64,000 bases of DNA from the NCBI RefSeq assembly GCF_024347135.1, contig NZ_AP024907.1, positions 3,463,001 through 3,527,000 of the forward strand, given 5' to 3'. This document shows, one piece after another, positions 16,880 through 27,645 of this stretch. The notes beneath the pieces were generated by a model. That model made no database searches. It was not told where the DNA came from and worked only from the letters and a program-made list of their open reading frames with translations. The DNA is from Vibrio spartinae. GTDB taxonomy: Bacteria; Pseudomonadota; Gammaproteobacteria; Enterobacterales; Vibrionaceae. Both the position numbers and the translations under genes were made by a program. Within the stretch, counting starts at the first letter, position 1, and every line of letters starts with the position of its first letter.

Positions 16880-19702
16880 CTATTCTAACATAGGTTTCAG
16901 GAAACGTGCGGTATGAGACCCCGCGACTTTGGACACCTCTTCCGGCGTCCCTTGCGCGATGATGTCTCCGCCGCCTTGCCCGCCTTCAGGCCCCAGATCG
17001 ACAACCCAGTCAGCCGTTTTGATCACATCTAAGTTATGTTCAATCACCACCACGGTATTTCCATGATCTCTCAATCGATGAAGTACCGTTAACAATTGCT
17101 GAATATCGTCGAAATGCAGCCCTGTTGTCGGCTCATCAAGAATATACAAGGTTTTACCTGTATCTCGCTTAGAAAGCTCTCTGGCAAGCTTGACCCGCTG
17201 AGCTTCACCACCGGAAAGCGTAGTCGCTGCCTGACCTAAACGAATATAAGAAAGCCCGACATCTATCAATGTCTGTAATTTTCTGGCAATCACAGGAACC
17301 GGCTCAAAGAAACTTCTGGCATCTTCCACTGTCATTTCAAGTACTTCGTCAATGGTTTTGCCTTTATATTTCACTTCCAGAGTTTCTCGGTTATAACGTT
17401 TCCCTTTACAGATATCACATGGCACATACACATCTGGCAAGAAGTGCATTTCTACTTTAATCACACCATCCCCCTGACACGCTTCACAACGCCCGCCCCG
17501 GACATTAAAGCTGAATCGCCCTGGTTTATAACCTCTGGACCGAGACTCTTGTGTTCCGGCAAATAACTCACGGATCGGAGTAAAGATTCCGGTATACGTT
17601 GCCGGATTCGAACGCGGTGTCCGACCAATAGGGCTTTGGTCGATATCTATCACTTTATCAAGCTGATCCAGTCCTTTGATTTTTTTGTAAGGCGCTGGTT
17701 CTTCAGCACTGGCACCATTGAGCTCAATGTGGGCAATTTTATAGAACGTATCATTGATTAAAGTCGATTTACCAGACCCCGAAACACCGGTTACACAGGT
17801 AAACAGTCCCATCGGTATTGTCAAAGTAACATCTTTGAGATTATTGCCACTAGCACCGGAGAGTTCGACAACTTTCTTAGCATCGTATGGTGTTCTTTGC
17901 GTAGGAATGACTATCGATTTTGCCCCACTCAAATATTGGCCGGTCAATGATTCCGGTGTCGCAATCACTTGCTCGACATCGCCCTGAGCAACAATATATC
18001 CGCCATGCACGCCGGCTCCCGGTCCAATATCGACAATATAATCAGCGGTCCGAATCGCGTCTTCATCATGTTCAACGACAATCACGGTGTTGCCTAAATC
18101 ACGCAGGTGCGTCAGCGTTTGCAGTAATCTTTCGTTATCTCGTTGATGTAACCCTATCGAGGGTTCATCCAGCACATACATCACCCCGACCAGACCCGCT
18201 CCGATTTGGCTCGCTAAGCGAATTCTTTGTGCTTCGCCACCGGACAGCGTTTCGGCACTTCGAGAGAGGTTGAGATAATTCAGGCCGACATTGACCAGAA
18301 ACTGGAGTCGGTCATTGATCTCTTTCATGACCTTCTCTGCAATTTGTGCTTTTTGCCCGGTCAATTGCAACGACTCAAAGAAAGTCAGTGCTTCAGCAAT
18401 ACTCAGCTCAACAACTTCAGGAAGCGTGGTTTCATTGACAAACACATGGCGAGCTTCTTCTCGAAGCCTTGCTCCGTGACAACTGGCGCAAGGTTTGGTC
18501 GAGATAAATTTAATCAGATCTTCCCGGACTGAATTCGATTCAGTTTCTCGGTATCGCCTTTCGAGATTACTCAGAATTCCCTCAAAAGGATGGGATTTTA
18601 TCCGGATATCACCGCGATCATTGACATATTTAAACTCTATCGACTGTGTTCCTGAGCCTTGCAGAATGACATTCTGGATTTTCTTCGGTAATTTTTCGAA
18701 AGGGGTCGTCAAATCAAAATCGTAATGCTCAGCAAGTGACGTCAGCATTTGGAAATAATAGAAGTTCTTCTTGTCCCAACCACGAATAGCCCCATTTGCC
18801 AAACTGAGACTTTTATCCTGAACGACGCGGGATGGGTCAAAATATTGTTGAACACCTAACCCATCGCAGGAGGGGCAGGCCCCTGCTGGATTATTAAATG
18901 AGAACAATCGCGGCTCCAGTTCCTGCATACTGTAACCACAATGTGAACAGGCAAAATTAGATGAAAATACGATTTCATCGCCCGCCTCATCCATCGGTGC
19001 GACCACGACAATGCCACCAGACAGTTCTAACGCGGTTTCAAAAGACTCAGCCAAACGCTGCTGCAAATCTGAACGCACTTTAAAACGGTCGACAATCACC
19101 TCAATCGTATGCTTCTTATGAAGTTCTAATGTCGGCGGATCGGAGAGATCACTGATTTCACCATCAATTCGGGCGCGGATAAATCCCTGTGCAGCAAGGT
19201 TTGCCAGTGTTTTAACATGTTCCCCCTTCCGTTCTTTAACAATGGGAGAAAGCAACATCAGTCTCGCCCCTTCCGGAAGCTCAAGAACTTTATCCACCAT
19301 CTGACTAATCGTCTGTGCAGCCAGCGGGGTATGATGCTCCGGACAACGGGGCTCTCCGACCCGGGCATAAAGCAAACGCAGATAATCGTAGATTTCAGTG
19401 ATAGTACCGACCGTTGAACGCGGATTATGTGAGGTTGATTTTTGTTCAATGGAAATGGCTGGAGACAAACCTTCGATATGATCAACATCGGGTTTTTCCA
19501 TTAAAGACAGAAATTGTCGGGCATAAGCCGACAGAGACTCAACATAACGCCTTTGCCCCTCAGCATATAACGTGTCAAAAGCGAGGGAAGACTTTCCTGA
19601 ACCGGACAAGCCAGTGACAACGATGAGTTTGTCACGCGGAAGTGTCAGACTGATATTTTTTAAATTGTGGGTACGAGCGCCCCGAACGTCAATACTATCC
19701 AT
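16880..19702 (-). CDS. uvrA: Excinuclease ABC subunit A
   Basis: The 940-aa damage-recognition ATPase of nucleotide-excision repair, the same length as E. coli UvrA. Two ABC modules are visible. The first has the Walker [15 protein letters not shown], signature [10 protein letters not shown] and Walker [11 protein letters not shown]. The second has [24 protein letters not shown] and [10 protein letters not shown]. Zinc-finger CxxC pairs occur in both halves (CSHCGY...CPSCDG; CEACQG...CDICKG). A LexA box lies upstream. It lies downstream of galU, separated by the galU terminator, and is transcribed on its own. Confidence 0.98.
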   Translation of the reverse strand: MDSIDVRGARTHNLKNISLTLPRDKLIVVTGLSGSGKSSLAFDTLYAEGQRRYVESLSAYARQFLSLMEKPDVDHIEGLSPAISIEQKSTSHNPRSTVGTITEIYDYLRLLYARVGEPRCPEHHTPLAAQTISQMVDKVLELPEGARLMLLSPIVKERKGEHVKTLANLAAQGFIRARIDGEISDLSDPPTLELHKKHTIEVIVDRFKVRSDLQQRLAESFETALELSGGIVVVAPMDEAGDEIVFSSNFACSHCGYSMQELEPRLFSFNNPAGACPSCDGLGVQQYFDPSRVVQDKSLSLANGAIRGWDKKNFYYFQMLTSLAEHYDFDLTTPFEKLPKKIQNVILQGSGTQSIEFKYVNDRGDIRIKSHPFEGILSNLERRYRETESNSVREDLIKFISTKPCASCHGARLREEARHVFVNETTLPEVVELSIAEALTFFESLQLTGQKAQIAEKVMKEINDRLQFLVNVGLNYLNLSRSAETLSGGEAQRIRLASQIGAGLVGVMYVLDEPSIGLHQRDNERLLQTLTHLRDLGNTVIVVEHDEDAIRTADYIVDIGPGAGVHGGYIVAQGDVEQVIATPESLTGQYLSGAKSIVIPTQRTPYDAKKVVELSGASGNNLKDVTLTIPMGLFTCVTGVSGSGKSTLINDTFYKIAHIELNGASAEEPAPYKKIKGLDQLDKVIDIDQSPIGRTPRSNPATYTGIFTPIRELFAGTQESRSRGYKPGRFSFNVRGGRCEACQGDGVIKVEMHFLPDVYVPCDICKGKRYNRETLEVKYKGKTIDEVLEMTVEDARSFFEPVPVIARKLQTLIDVGLSYIRLGQAATTLSGGEAQRVKLARELSKRDTGKTLYILDEPTTGLHFDDIQQLLTVLHRLRDHGNTVVVIEHNLDVIKTADWVVDLGPEGGQGGGDIIAQGTPEEVSKVAGSHTARFLKPMLE

Positions 19703-19770
19703 CTTCTATGCTCTGGTAACATGTGGCAATGGCCTAGTATTACATAGAGTCAGATATGAGCAAAGTATTG

Positions 19771-19786
19771 CTGTATAAAAAAACAG
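19771..19786 (-). promoter_or_regulatory. LexA (SOS) box upstream of uvrA
   Basis: CTGT-N8-ACAG with an A/T-rich spacer (CTGTATAAAAAAACAG), the canonical gammaproteobacterial LexA operator. It lies 69 bp upstream of the uvrA ATG at 19702 and past the galU stop. UvrA is a standard SOS gene. Confidence 0.88.
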
Positions 19787-19794
19787 TATATTGA

Positions 19795-19825
19795 TAAAAG
19801 AATGAGCGCCCGATGTCGCTCATTC
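19795..19825 (-). terminator. Rho-independent terminator of galU
   Basis: On the minus strand the stem GAATGAGCG / CGCTCATTC with an 8-nt loop is followed by TTTT. It starts 16 bp after the galU stop codon. Confidence 0.85.
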
Positions 19826-19840
19826 TCGTAAGTCATCAAA

Positions 19841-20728
19841 TCAAGCTGAAACCGCTTGTTCACCTTTCTGCGTTGAATGCTTGTTGAGTTCAACTTGGTC
19901 TGAATTCCTCTGATAAAGGTTTTCGAAACAGTAGTTCGTAGCTTCAATATAGCCTTCAACACTCCCACAATCGAAACGATGTCCTTTAAATTTATAGGCC
20001 AGCACGCATCCGGCTTTCGCCTGTTTTAACAAAGCATCGGTAATTTGAATTTCCCCACCTTTACCGGGTTCTGTCTGTTCGATTAAATCGAAGATGTCAG
20101 GCGTCAGAATATAACGACCAATAATGGCCAGATTACTTGGTGCAGAACCTGCCTCTGGTTTTTCGACCATATCATCGACTCGGAACAGATCATCTTTGAT
20201 CATTTCACCAGCAATCACACCGTACTTGTGTGTTTCATCTTCAGGCACTTCCTGCACAGCAACGATTGAACAGCGGAATTGTTTGAATAACGCCACCATT
20301 TGGGCAAGAACACCATCCCCGTCACTGACACACAGGTCATCAGCAAGTACAACAGCGAATGGTTCATCTCCGACAAGTTCCCGGCCAGTAAGAATGGCAT
20401 GGCCCAACCCTTTCATTTCACGCTGACGAATATAAGTAAAATTTGTGGTTTCAATAATTTTACGAATATCGACAAGTAACTTTTCTTTGTTGGTTCCTTT
20501 GATCTGGTGCTCCAGTTCATAGTTCATATCAAAATGATCCATGATCGAGTGCTTTCCTCGCCCAGTAACAATACACATCCCATTCATGCCTGCCTGAATC
20601 GCCTCATCAACACCGTACTCGATCAAAGGTTTGTTCACGACCGGCATCATTTCTTTCGGCATCGATTTAGTTGCGGGCAAAAAACGGGTTCCATAGCCAG
20701 CTGCTGGGAAGAGACATTTCTTAATCAT
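19841..20728 (-). CDS. galU: UTP-glucose-1-phosphate uridylyltransferase
   Basis: A 295-aa enzyme making UDP-glucose from UTP and glucose-1-phosphate, needed for LPS, capsule and trehalose synthesis. The nucleotidyltransferase signature is FPAAGYGTRFLPATKSMPKE with the second part PVVNKPLIEYGVDEA. VVLADDLC and KPEAGSAPSNLAIIGRYIL are typical GalU segments. It lies in the conserved uvrA-galU-qstR-ssb neighbourhood. It has its own terminator. Confidence 0.97.
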   Translation of the reverse strand: MIKKCLFPAAGYGTRFLPATKSMPKEMMPVVNKPLIEYGVDEAIQAGMNGMCIVTGRGKHSIMDHFDMNYELEHQIKGTNKEKLLVDIRKIIETTNFTYIRQREMKGLGHAILTGRELVGDEPFAVVLADDLCVSDGDGVLAQMVALFKQFRCSIVAVQEVPEDETHKYGVIAGEMIKDDLFRVDDMVEKPEAGSAPSNLAIIGRYILTPDIFDLIEQTEPGKGGEIQITDALLKQAKAGCVLAYKFKGHRFDCGSVEGYIEATNYCFENLYQRNSDQVELNKHSTQKGEQAVSA

Positions 20729-20845
20729 ATTTCGTTACCTTGTTGTATTCAGGTTTTCCATCAACTTTATTCACTGTATCACGACTTACTCAGCAGGGTG
20801 ATTTAGGGATTGAAAAGATACGGTCAAATCATACTACTGACTCAT

Positions 20846-21523
20846 TTATGAGACTAGATTTTGTTTTGCCCATGTTGTGGCTTGAGTGCGGTTTTTCACC
20901 GAGATTTTTTTAAAGATCTGATACAGATGTGACTTGACCGTGAATTCGCTGATAAACAGATTATCTGCAATTTGTGTATTTGATGCCCCCGTTTTCAGAC
21001 AGCGCAGGATTTCCAACTCTCTGGAGGTCAGAGATATCGCTGCGCTGACGTTTTTATTATTAAATAGATGTCGATAGTAATGGAGCAGCTGACTACAAAT
21101 ATGTCGCGGTAAATAAATTTGCCCTTCTCTGATTTCGCGCAGCGCAGCGATAATCAGTTCAAGCGGATCACTGCGATAAAACAGCCCTTTCAAATTACCT
21201 AGCTGGAGAAGTTCTTCTGTTCTCAGGCGTTTCTCAACATTGACAACCACGGTTTCGAGACATAAATCCAGTGCGTTCTCCATATTCAAACGGGATAGCA
21301 ATACTTCTTTCTGTTGATAATCAAACAGGAGTATTTTGTGCCGATCTGTCTGATGGGACAGCATGAATTGCCGCGGTTGAATTTTGGGAAGTATCTGTCC
21401 TAGTGCGACCTCGATTTCATGATAGAACATTGAAGGTTCTTGATTATCGGGGTAGAGGACATAAAGCACTCTGCTGTAATTTGATCTTTTCATCGGTCTG
21501 TCGGTGTGCTGATGGAATTTCAC
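20846..21523 (-). CDS. qstR: LuxR-type regulator, QstR-like
   Basis: A 225-aa regulator with a C-terminal LuxR/GerE helix-turn-helix (LTSRELEILRCLKTGASNTQ, then TVKSHLYQIFKKISVKNR). The N-terminal half is a receiver-like fold with no obvious phosphoacceptor. Its place between galU and ssb is that of V. cholerae QstR, which works with TfoX and HapR to activate competence (comEA, comEC) and T6SS genes. The call is based on family plus synteny. The start is uncertain: a GTG at 21523 and an ATG at 21493 (MKRSNYSR) are both possible, and neither has a strong ribosome site. Confidence 0.82.
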   Translation of the reverse strand: MKFHQHTDRPMKRSNYSRVLYVLYPDNQEPSMFYHEIEVALGQILPKIQPRQFMLSHQTDRHKILLFDYQQKEVLLSRLNMENALDLCLETVVVNVEKRLRTEELLQLGNLKGLFYRSDPLELIIAALREIREGQIYLPRHICSQLLHYYRHLFNNKNVSAAISLTSRELEILRCLKTGASNTQIADNLFISEFTVKSHLYQIFKKISVKNRTQATTWAKQNLVS

Positions 21524-21765
21524 TCAACATGCCAGAACAGAAAAAACTCTTCTAATTCAATCAATTGTTTATCGTGTAACATCTTGTGACCTTGAAAATA
21601 TGAAGTCTATCAGTTTTAAAAAAATCGAGTGGGATTGAAAAAGTAGTGTAATTTCCGAGACTTTTAGATGAATTGCGATCAGAATTCAGTAAGGTAGTTG
21701 AGACCTTTATCAAGCGTGGTATCCTATGCGCTTAATCGATACATCATGAGATGACGGAGCAAAGC

Positions 21766-22305
21766 ATGGCAAGCCGTGGAGTAAACAAAGTTATATTAGT
21801 TGGGAACCTTGGAAGTGATCCTGAAGTTCGTTACATGCCAAGTGGCGGTGCAGTTGCGAATATCACGATTGCGACGTCGGAAACATGGCGCGATAAAACA
21901 ACGGGTGAGCAAAGAGAAAAAACCGAATGGCACCGTGTCGCCCTGTTCGGAAAATTGGCAGAAGTCGCAGGAGAATACCTACGCAAAGGTTCTCAGGTAT
22001 ATATTGAAGGGCAGCTGCAAACGCGGAAATGGCAAGATCAAAGCGGTCAGGAACGTTATACGACAGAAGTTGTTGTTCAAGGATTTAACGGTGTAATGCA
22101 AATGCTAGGTGGTCGTCAGGGTTCTGGTGGCCAAGCTCAGTCTCAGCCCGGGATGCAGTCTCAACAGCAAAACAGTGGATGGGGACAGCCTCAGCAGCCT
22201 CAATCACAAGCGGCTCCAGCTCAACAGCAACCCCAGCAACAATCGACACCACAACCACAATACAATGAGCCACCAATGGATTTTGATGACGATATTCCAT
22301 TCTAG
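21766..22305 (+). CDS. ssb: Single-stranded DNA-binding protein
   Basis: A 179-aa SSB. The N-terminal OB fold [20 protein letters not shown] is nearly identical to E. coli SSB. A Gln/Pro/Ser-rich disordered linker follows, then the acidic tip MDFDDDIPF that recruits partners. An upstream in-frame ATG at 21751 adds MTEQS, but ATG 21766 has GGAG seven bases upstream and matches the family start. It is divergent from qstR. Confidence 0.98.
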   Translation: MASRGVNKVILVGNLGSDPEVRYMPSGGAVANITIATSETWRDKTTGEQREKTEWHRVALFGKLAEVAGEYLRKGSQVYIEGQLQTRKWQDQSGQERYTTEVVVQGFNGVMQMLGGRQGSGGQAQSQPGMQSQQQNSGWGQPQQPQSQAAPAQQQPQQQSTPQPQYNEPPMDFDDDIPF

Positions 22306-22341
22306 GCTTTAATATCCTGACTCAATCGGGTAAATGATATA

Positions 22342-22374
22342 GCAATAAAGCCCCGCAGTGTGGGGCTTTATTGC
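22342..22374. terminator. Bidirectional terminator between ssb and metH
   Basis: The 13-bp stem GCAATAAAGCCCC pairs with GGGGCTTTATTGC, flanked by A/T-rich arms. It sits 37 bp past ssb and 23 bp past the metH stop, so it serves both convergent genes. Confidence 0.8.
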
Positions 22375-22396
22375 AACTCAGTCATGCAAAAACGGG

Positions 22397-25300
22397 TTAC
22401 GCTATATTCGGTGCAAGCCATTTCTCGGCGTCTTCCCGCCCCCAACCTTTTCGTTCAGCATAGCTCAGCAGTTGATCTTCCTGAATCCCCGCCACAGCAA
22501 AATAGCGGGAATCGGGATGAGAGAAATACCAGCCAGACACTGATGCCCCGGGCCACATCGCATAGCTGCTTGTTAAAGACATTCCGATCTTTTTTTCGAC
22601 TTGAAGCATTTCCCAGATGGTAGCTTTTTCCGTATGTTCCGGACAAGCAGGGTAACCGGGAGCAGGCCGGATGCCCTGATATTTTTCCCGAATCAGTTCA
22701 TTATTCGTCAAGCGTTCATCGGCTGCATATCCCCAGATCTCTTTGCGAACCTGTTCATGCAAGTATTCAGCAAAAGCTTCAGCCAACCGGTCGGCAACCG
22801 CCTGAACCATGATGGCATTGTAATCATCGCCTTGCGCTTTATATGCATCAGCAAGTTCTCGTTCACCTATCCCACCGGTGACAGCAAAAGCACCAATCCA
22901 GTCTTTTTTACCACAGCTTTTTGGAGCGATGTAGTCAGACAGGCAATAGTTATACCCTTTCGGCTTTTGTGTTTGCTGACGCAAGTGATGTAAACGATGG
23001 GCAACTTCTCGACGAGATTCATCATGATAAACCTCAATATCATCACCAACGCTTGCCGCAGGAAACAAAGCACAAATACCTCGAGCTTTCATTAGACCTT
23101 CACGCTCAACGCGATCCAGAAATTCATTGGCATCTTTCAACAGACGACGCGCTTCTTCACCCACTTCGTCATGATCCAAAATAGCCGGGTATTTGCCCAT
23201 CAGTGACCATGTCATGAAAAATGGTGTCCAGTCGATATATCGACGTAATGTCCCAATATCAAAATCATCAAATACGTGTATGCCACTTTTCACAGGTACA
23301 GGCGGCGTATAATGGTTCCAATCAATCGCGACACGGTTCGCCTGCGCTTCTTCCAGCGTAACCGGGCGGGTTTTAGGCGTTTTACGGGCATGTTGATCCC
23401 GCGTCCGTTCATAGTCAATATTTAGCTTCTCAACAAATCCCGGCCGTAACTCATTCGAAAGCAGAGAGCTACAAACACCAACGGCCCGGGATGCATTGTT
23501 TACATAAACCACAGGCTGATGATAGTTTTGCTCAATCTTCACCGCAGTATGTGCCTTCGATGTCGTTGCACCGCCAATCAACAACGGGAGCTCAAATCCC
23601 TGCCGTTCCATCTCTTTGGCAACATGAACCATCTCATCTAATGACGGGGTAATTAATCCAGATAAACCGACAATATCAACCTGCTTTTCTTTTGCAACTT
23701 TAAGTATCTGTTCACAAGGAACCATCACCCCGAGATCAATGATCTCGTAGTTGTTACATTGCAATACAACACCGACGATATTTTTCCCAATATCGTGTAC
23801 GTCCCCCTTCACGGTTGCCAGCAATATTTTTCCGTTTGTACTTCCGGCTTGTTTCTCCGCATTAATGTACGGTTCAAGAAAGGCAACCGCCTGTTTCATC
23901 ACCCGAGCTGATTTAACCACCTGAGGGAGAAACATTTTCCCTTCACTAAACAAATCCCCGACAACATTCATCCCATCCATGAGAGGACCTTCGATCACTT
24001 CTAATGGTTTCGAGGCTTGTTGTCTCGCTTCTTCAGTGTCTTCTGTAATAAATTCAGTAATACCTTTCACTAATGCATGTTCAAGACGCTTCGAAACAGG
24101 CCATGTCCGCCATTCTAGTGCCGAGGCATCATCCGCTTTACCCACCGCATTTTCACGATACTCATCGGCAATTTCCAGCAAACGCTCGGTACCATCTTCT
24201 CTTCGGTTGAGAATGACATCTTCAACGGCATTCCTCAGTTTTTCAGGCACATTGTCATAGATCTCAAGCTGCCCGGCATTAACGATCCCCATATCCATAC
24301 CATTCTTAAAACAGTGATAAAGGAATACGGCATGAATCGCTTCCCGCACATAGTTGTTGCCGCGAAATGAGAAAGACACATTCGACACCCCGCCCGAGAC
24401 CATGGCATAAGGCAGGTTTCTTTTGATATCACCGACAGCATTGATAAAATCAACCGCATAGTTGTTATGGTCGTCAATTCCCGTTGCAACGGCAAAAATA
24501 TTAGGATCAAAGATGATATCTTCCGGAGGAAAACCCACCTCATCAACGAGTATGCGATAGGCTTGGGTACAAATGTCTATTTTCCGCTCACGGGTATCTG
24601 CCTGACCGATTTCATCAAATGCCATGACAACGACGGCTGCACCATAGCGACGGATCAATTTAGCCTGATGGACAAATTTCTCTTTGCCTTCTTTCAAAGA
24701 AATTGAATTCACAATCCCTTTACCCTGAAGGCATTTCAATCCTGATTCGATGACCTCCCATTTGGATGAGTCAACCATCACCGGAACTTTAGAAATTTCA
24801 GGCTCAGAAGCACACAAATTTAAGAAACGAGTCATACAGGCTTCGGCATCGAGCATCCCTTCATCCATGTTGATATCGATAATCTGAGCACCATTCTCGA
24901 CTTGTTGTCTGGCAACATCTAAAGCTTCATCGTACTGCTCTTCTTTAATCAGACGTTTAAATCTGGCCGAGCCCGTGACGTTTGTCCGCTCTCCAACATT
25001 GACAAAAAGCGTTTCCTTCTCAATCAACAGCGGCTCTAATCCGGATAATCGACATGCTACGGGAATGTCTGGTAAGGCGCGAGGTTCAACCCCTTCGACG
25101 GCTAAAGCGATATGACGGATATGCTCAGGGGTCGTCCCACAACATCCACCGACAAAATTCAGAAAACCGGCTCTGGCCCATTCGCCGATATGCTCCGCCA
25201 TCTCTTCGGGAGACAGATCATATTCACCGAAAGCATTGGGTAATCCAGCGTTGGGGTGAGCAGAGACAAAAGACTCAGAAATTCGGGATAGTTCTTCAAC

Positions 25301-26071
25301 GTAAGGACGTAATTCATCGGGACCAAGCGCACAATTCAATCCAAATGATAAGGGCTGGATATGGCGTAATGAGTGATAAAATGCCTCGGTTGTCTGGCCG
25401 GATAGGGTTCGGCCAGAAGCATCGGTAATGGTGCCGGAAATCATGACGGGCAAAGTCGTATTTAATTCTTCAAACACGCTATCAACAGCGAAGGCACAAG
25501 CTTTAGCATTCAACGTATCAAAGATCGTCTCCAGCATAATCAGATCAACACCGCCTTTAATCAAAGCGCGTGTCGATTCAGAATAAGCTTTTACTAAACG
25601 ATCAAAAGTAACGTTACGAAAACCGGGGTCATTTACATCAGGAGAAATTGAACATGTCCGGTTAGTCGGCCCCAGTACACCAGCAACATAGCGCGGACGA
25701 TCCGGTGTTTTCGCGGTCCATTGATCCGCAACCTCCCGAGCTAACTGAGCAGCGGCAAAGTTGATCTCTTCACTATATGACTGCATATCGTAATCAGCCA
25801 TGGCAATAGCGGTTGCGTTGAATGTATTGGTTTCAAGAATATCAGCACCCGCTTCAAGATAACTCGAATGAATTTCTTTAATTAAATCAGGTTGAGTCAA
25901 CACCAGAAGGTCATTATTACCTTTCACATCGCAGTGCCAATCAGTAAAACGTTCTCCGCGATAATCTTCTTCTTGTAAGTTGTATCCTTGGATCATGGTG
26001 CCCATGCCACCATCAATCAATAAAATACGTTGTTGAAGCTGCTTTGCTATCTGATGCTTTACACGACTCAC
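22397..26071 (-). CDS. metH: Cobalamin-dependent methionine synthase
   Basis: A 1224-aa B12-dependent enzyme methylating homocysteine with methyl-tetrahydrofolate. The four modules are in order. The homocysteine domain has zinc Cys ligands in FGLNCALG and [10 protein letters not shown]. The pterin domain has [18 protein letters not shown]. The cobalamin domain has [15 protein letters not shown], whose His is the lower cobalt ligand. The C-terminal reactivation domain has [15 protein letters not shown] and [12 protein letters not shown]. The length matches E. coli MetH. Two abutting MetJ boxes precede it. The gene is divergent from the antiporter. Confidence 0.97.
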   Translation of the reverse strand: MSRVKHQIAKQLQQRILLIDGGMGTMIQGYNLQEEDYRGERFTDWHCDVKGNNDLLVLTQPDLIKEIHSSYLEAGADILETNTFNATAIAMADYDMQSYSEEINFAAAQLAREVADQWTAKTPDRPRYVAGVLGPTNRTCSISPDVNDPGFRNVTFDRLVKAYSESTRALIKGGVDLIMLETIFDTLNAKACAFAVDSVFEELNTTLPVMISGTITDASGRTLSGQTTEAFYHSLRHIQPLSFGLNCALGPDELRPYVEELSRISESFVSAHPNAGLPNAFGEYDLSPEEMAEHIGEWARAGFLNFVGGCCGTTPEHIRHIALAVEGVEPRALPDIPVACRLSGLEPLLIEKETLFVNVGERTNVTGSARFKRLIKEEQYDEALDVARQQVENGAQIIDINMDEGMLDAEACMTRFLNLCASEPEISKVPVMVDSSKWEVIESGLKCLQGKGIVNSISLKEGKEKFVHQAKLIRRYGAAVVVMAFDEIGQADTRERKIDICTQAYRILVDEVGFPPEDIIFDPNIFAVATGIDDHNNYAVDFINAVGDIKRNLPYAMVSGGVSNVSFSFRGNNYVREAIHAVFLYHCFKNGMDMGIVNAGQLEIYDNVPEKLRNAVEDVILNRREDGTERLLEIADEYRENAVGKADDASALEWRTWPVSKRLEHALVKGITEFITEDTEEARQQASKPLEVIEGPLMDGMNVVGDLFSEGKMFLPQVVKSARVMKQAVAFLEPYINAEKQAGSTNGKILLATVKGDVHDIGKNIVGVVLQCNNYEIIDLGVMVPCEQILKVAKEKQVDIVGLSGLITPSLDEMVHVAKEMERQGFELPLLIGGATTSKAHTAVKIEQNYHQPVVYVNNASRAVGVCSSLLSNELRPGFVEKLNIDYERTRDQHARKTPKTRPVTLEEAQANRVAIDWNHYTPPVPVKSGIHVFDDFDIGTLRRYIDWTPFFMTWSLMGKYPAILDHDEVGEEARRLLKDANEFLDRVEREGLMKARGICALFPAASVGDDIEVYHDESRREVAHRLHHLRQQTQKPKGYNYCLSDYIAPKSCGKKDWIGAFAVTGGIGERELADAYKAQGDDYNAIMVQAVADRLAEAFAEYLHEQVRKEIWGYAADERLTNNELIREKYQGIRPAPGYPACPEHTEKATIWEMLQVEKKIGMSLTSSYAMWPGASVSGWYFSHPDSRYFAVAGIQEDQLLSYAERKGWGREDAEKWLAPNIA

Positions 26072-26119
26072 TTTTCCGCCCTATCCCTTGCTTTTTGTTT
26101 ATCCTACCACACAATCATT

Positions 26120-26135
26120 AGATATCTAGACGTCT
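26120..26135 (-). promoter_or_regulatory. Two tandem MetJ boxes (met operator) for metH
   Basis: The sequence AGATATCT directly followed by AGACGTCT is two abutting 8-bp met boxes. The second is the exact MetJ consensus and the first matches 6 of 8. They lie 49-64 bp upstream of the metH ATG at 26071, in the space shared with the divergent antiporter gene. This predicts MetJ/SAM repression. Confidence 0.82.
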
Positions 26136-26261
26136 ATACTGTTATATGATAGAACACTTTAACCGAAAAGAGATCCCCTCATGACCCGAAAAAGTGATTG
26201 CTATTTATCCGACATCAAAGGAAAATTTCAACCTCCGTTTTCAAGATGTGAAGAGAAAAAA

Positions 26262-27575
26262 ATGTCGGTCTACCATACACTATGCTTTCTTGCTGCTGCT
26301 GCAATGTTGATTGCTTTTTTAAACAGTAAAATAAGTAAGATGCAAACTACTATCGCAATTACTGCTGGTTCAATGATGCTGTCTTTACTGATCTTAATTG
26401 CTGGTCAAAATAATTGGTTCCATTTGACACAAATTGCGATAACGACCATGAGTAGTATCAACTTTGAAAACTTTCTTCTCAAAGGAATTTTAGGGTTTCT
26501 TCTTTTTGCCGGTGGTCTGGGCATCAAACTCCCTAACTTAAGGGATCAGAAGTGGGAGATCACTATACTTGCTCTTGGTGCCACACTTTTCTCGACTTTC
26601 TTCATCGGCTTCTCTTTATATGGCATCTGTCAATTGATCAGCATTCAATTTGATCTGGTGTACTGTCTACTATTCGGTGCGCTGATTTCTCCGACTGACC
26701 CGATAGCCGTTCTCGCCATTGTGAAAAAGCTGAATGCCCCCAAAAGAATATCAACTCAAATTGAAGGCGAGTCCTTATTTAATGATGGCTTCGGCTTAGT
26801 CATCTTCGTCACGATATTTACGATTGCTTTCGGTTCAGAGCCGCCAACGGTTATCAGTGTTTCCCAGTTGTTTATGCAAGAAGCACTTGGTGGTATCGCA
26901 TATGGATTCGTTCTAGGAATGATATTCCATTATCTTATCAGTGCGACTGATGACCATTCGATGGAATTATTACTCACGATAGGGATTCCCACAGCTGGTT
27001 ACGCATTTGCCGAAATCCTTCATGTCTCCGGCCCGCTGGCGATGGTTGTTTCTGGAATTATGATTGGTAACTGGACCCGATTTATTGGATTTTCCAAAGA
27101 AAGTGAAGAACATTTGGATCATTTCTGGGAACTCGTTGATGAATTCCTCAATGGTGTGCTTTTCCTTTTAATCGGGATGTCGATGCTACTTTTCAGATTC
27201 CACGAAGAAGATTGGATCATGATGGCGATTGCCGTCCCATTGGTACTACTAGCACGCTATTTAAGCGTTTACGTGTCATATATCGGATTCAAACGCTACC
27301 GCCAGTACAATCAATGGTCAGTGAAAATATTAACCTGGGGCGGGCTGCGCGGTGGATTAGCGTTAGCGATGGCACTCTCCATTCCATCGGGTGTCCTTAT
27401 CATTCCAGAAAAACTTATTGATGTGAAAGAGATTATTCTGGTGATGACTTATGCTGTCGTTGTCTTCTCAATTCTGGTTCAGGGGTCAACCATTACATCA
27501 ATGGTCGAGAAAGCCAAAAAGGCAGAACTCGACAAAGAAATAGAAGCAGCTCAAGCTAAAGAGAATCAGGCTTAA
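26262..27575 (+). CDS. CPA1-family Na+(K+)/H+ antiporter, NhaP type
   Basis: A polytopic inner-membrane antiporter of the CPA1 family with about 12 spans, exchanging Na+ or K+ for H+. Key features are GALISPTDPIAVLAI with the TDP motif, GESLFNDGFGLVIF with ND, and a WGGLRGGLALAMAL segment. These are diagnostic for NhaP/NHE-type exchangers. The frame is open to an ATG at 26181. I favour ATG 26262 (MSVYHTLCFLAAAAML) because AGAGAA lies just upstream and the extra 27 residues are polar. Order beside metH matches VC0389/nhaP1 of V. cholerae. Ion preference cannot be read here. Confidence 0.85.
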   Translation: MSVYHTLCFLAAAAMLIAFLNSKISKMQTTIAITAGSMMLSLLILIAGQNNWFHLTQIAITTMSSINFENFLLKGILGFLLFAGGLGIKLPNLRDQKWEITILALGATLFSTFFIGFSLYGICQLISIQFDLVYCLLFGALISPTDPIAVLAIVKKLNAPKRISTQIEGESLFNDGFGLVIFVTIFTIAFGSEPPTVISVSQLFMQEALGGIAYGFVLGMIFHYLISATDDHSMELLLTIGIPTAGYAFAEILHVSGPLAMVVSGIMIGNWTRFIGFSKESEEHLDHFWELVDEFLNGVLFLLIGMSMLLFRFHEEDWIMMAIAVPLVLLARYLSVYVSYIGFKRYRQYNQWSVKILTWGGLRGGLALAMALSIPSGVLIIPEKLIDVKEIILVMTYAVVVFSILVQGSTITSMVEKAKKAELDKEIEAAQAKENQA

Positions 27576-27586
27576 TCGGTTCAAAA

Positions 27587-27614
27587 AAGATGGTTCACGA
27601 AAGTGAACCATCTT
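27587..27614 (-). terminator. Terminator of pldA
   Basis: A 12-bp stem AAGATGGTTCAC/GTGAACCATCTT with a 4-nt loop is followed on the minus strand by a T run. It lies about 30 bp past the pldA stop and 12 bp past the convergent antiporter stop, so it may act for both, although the plus side lacks a T run. Confidence 0.85.
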
Positions 27615-27645
27615 AAAAATAAAGTAGAGATTTCAATACAATTCA

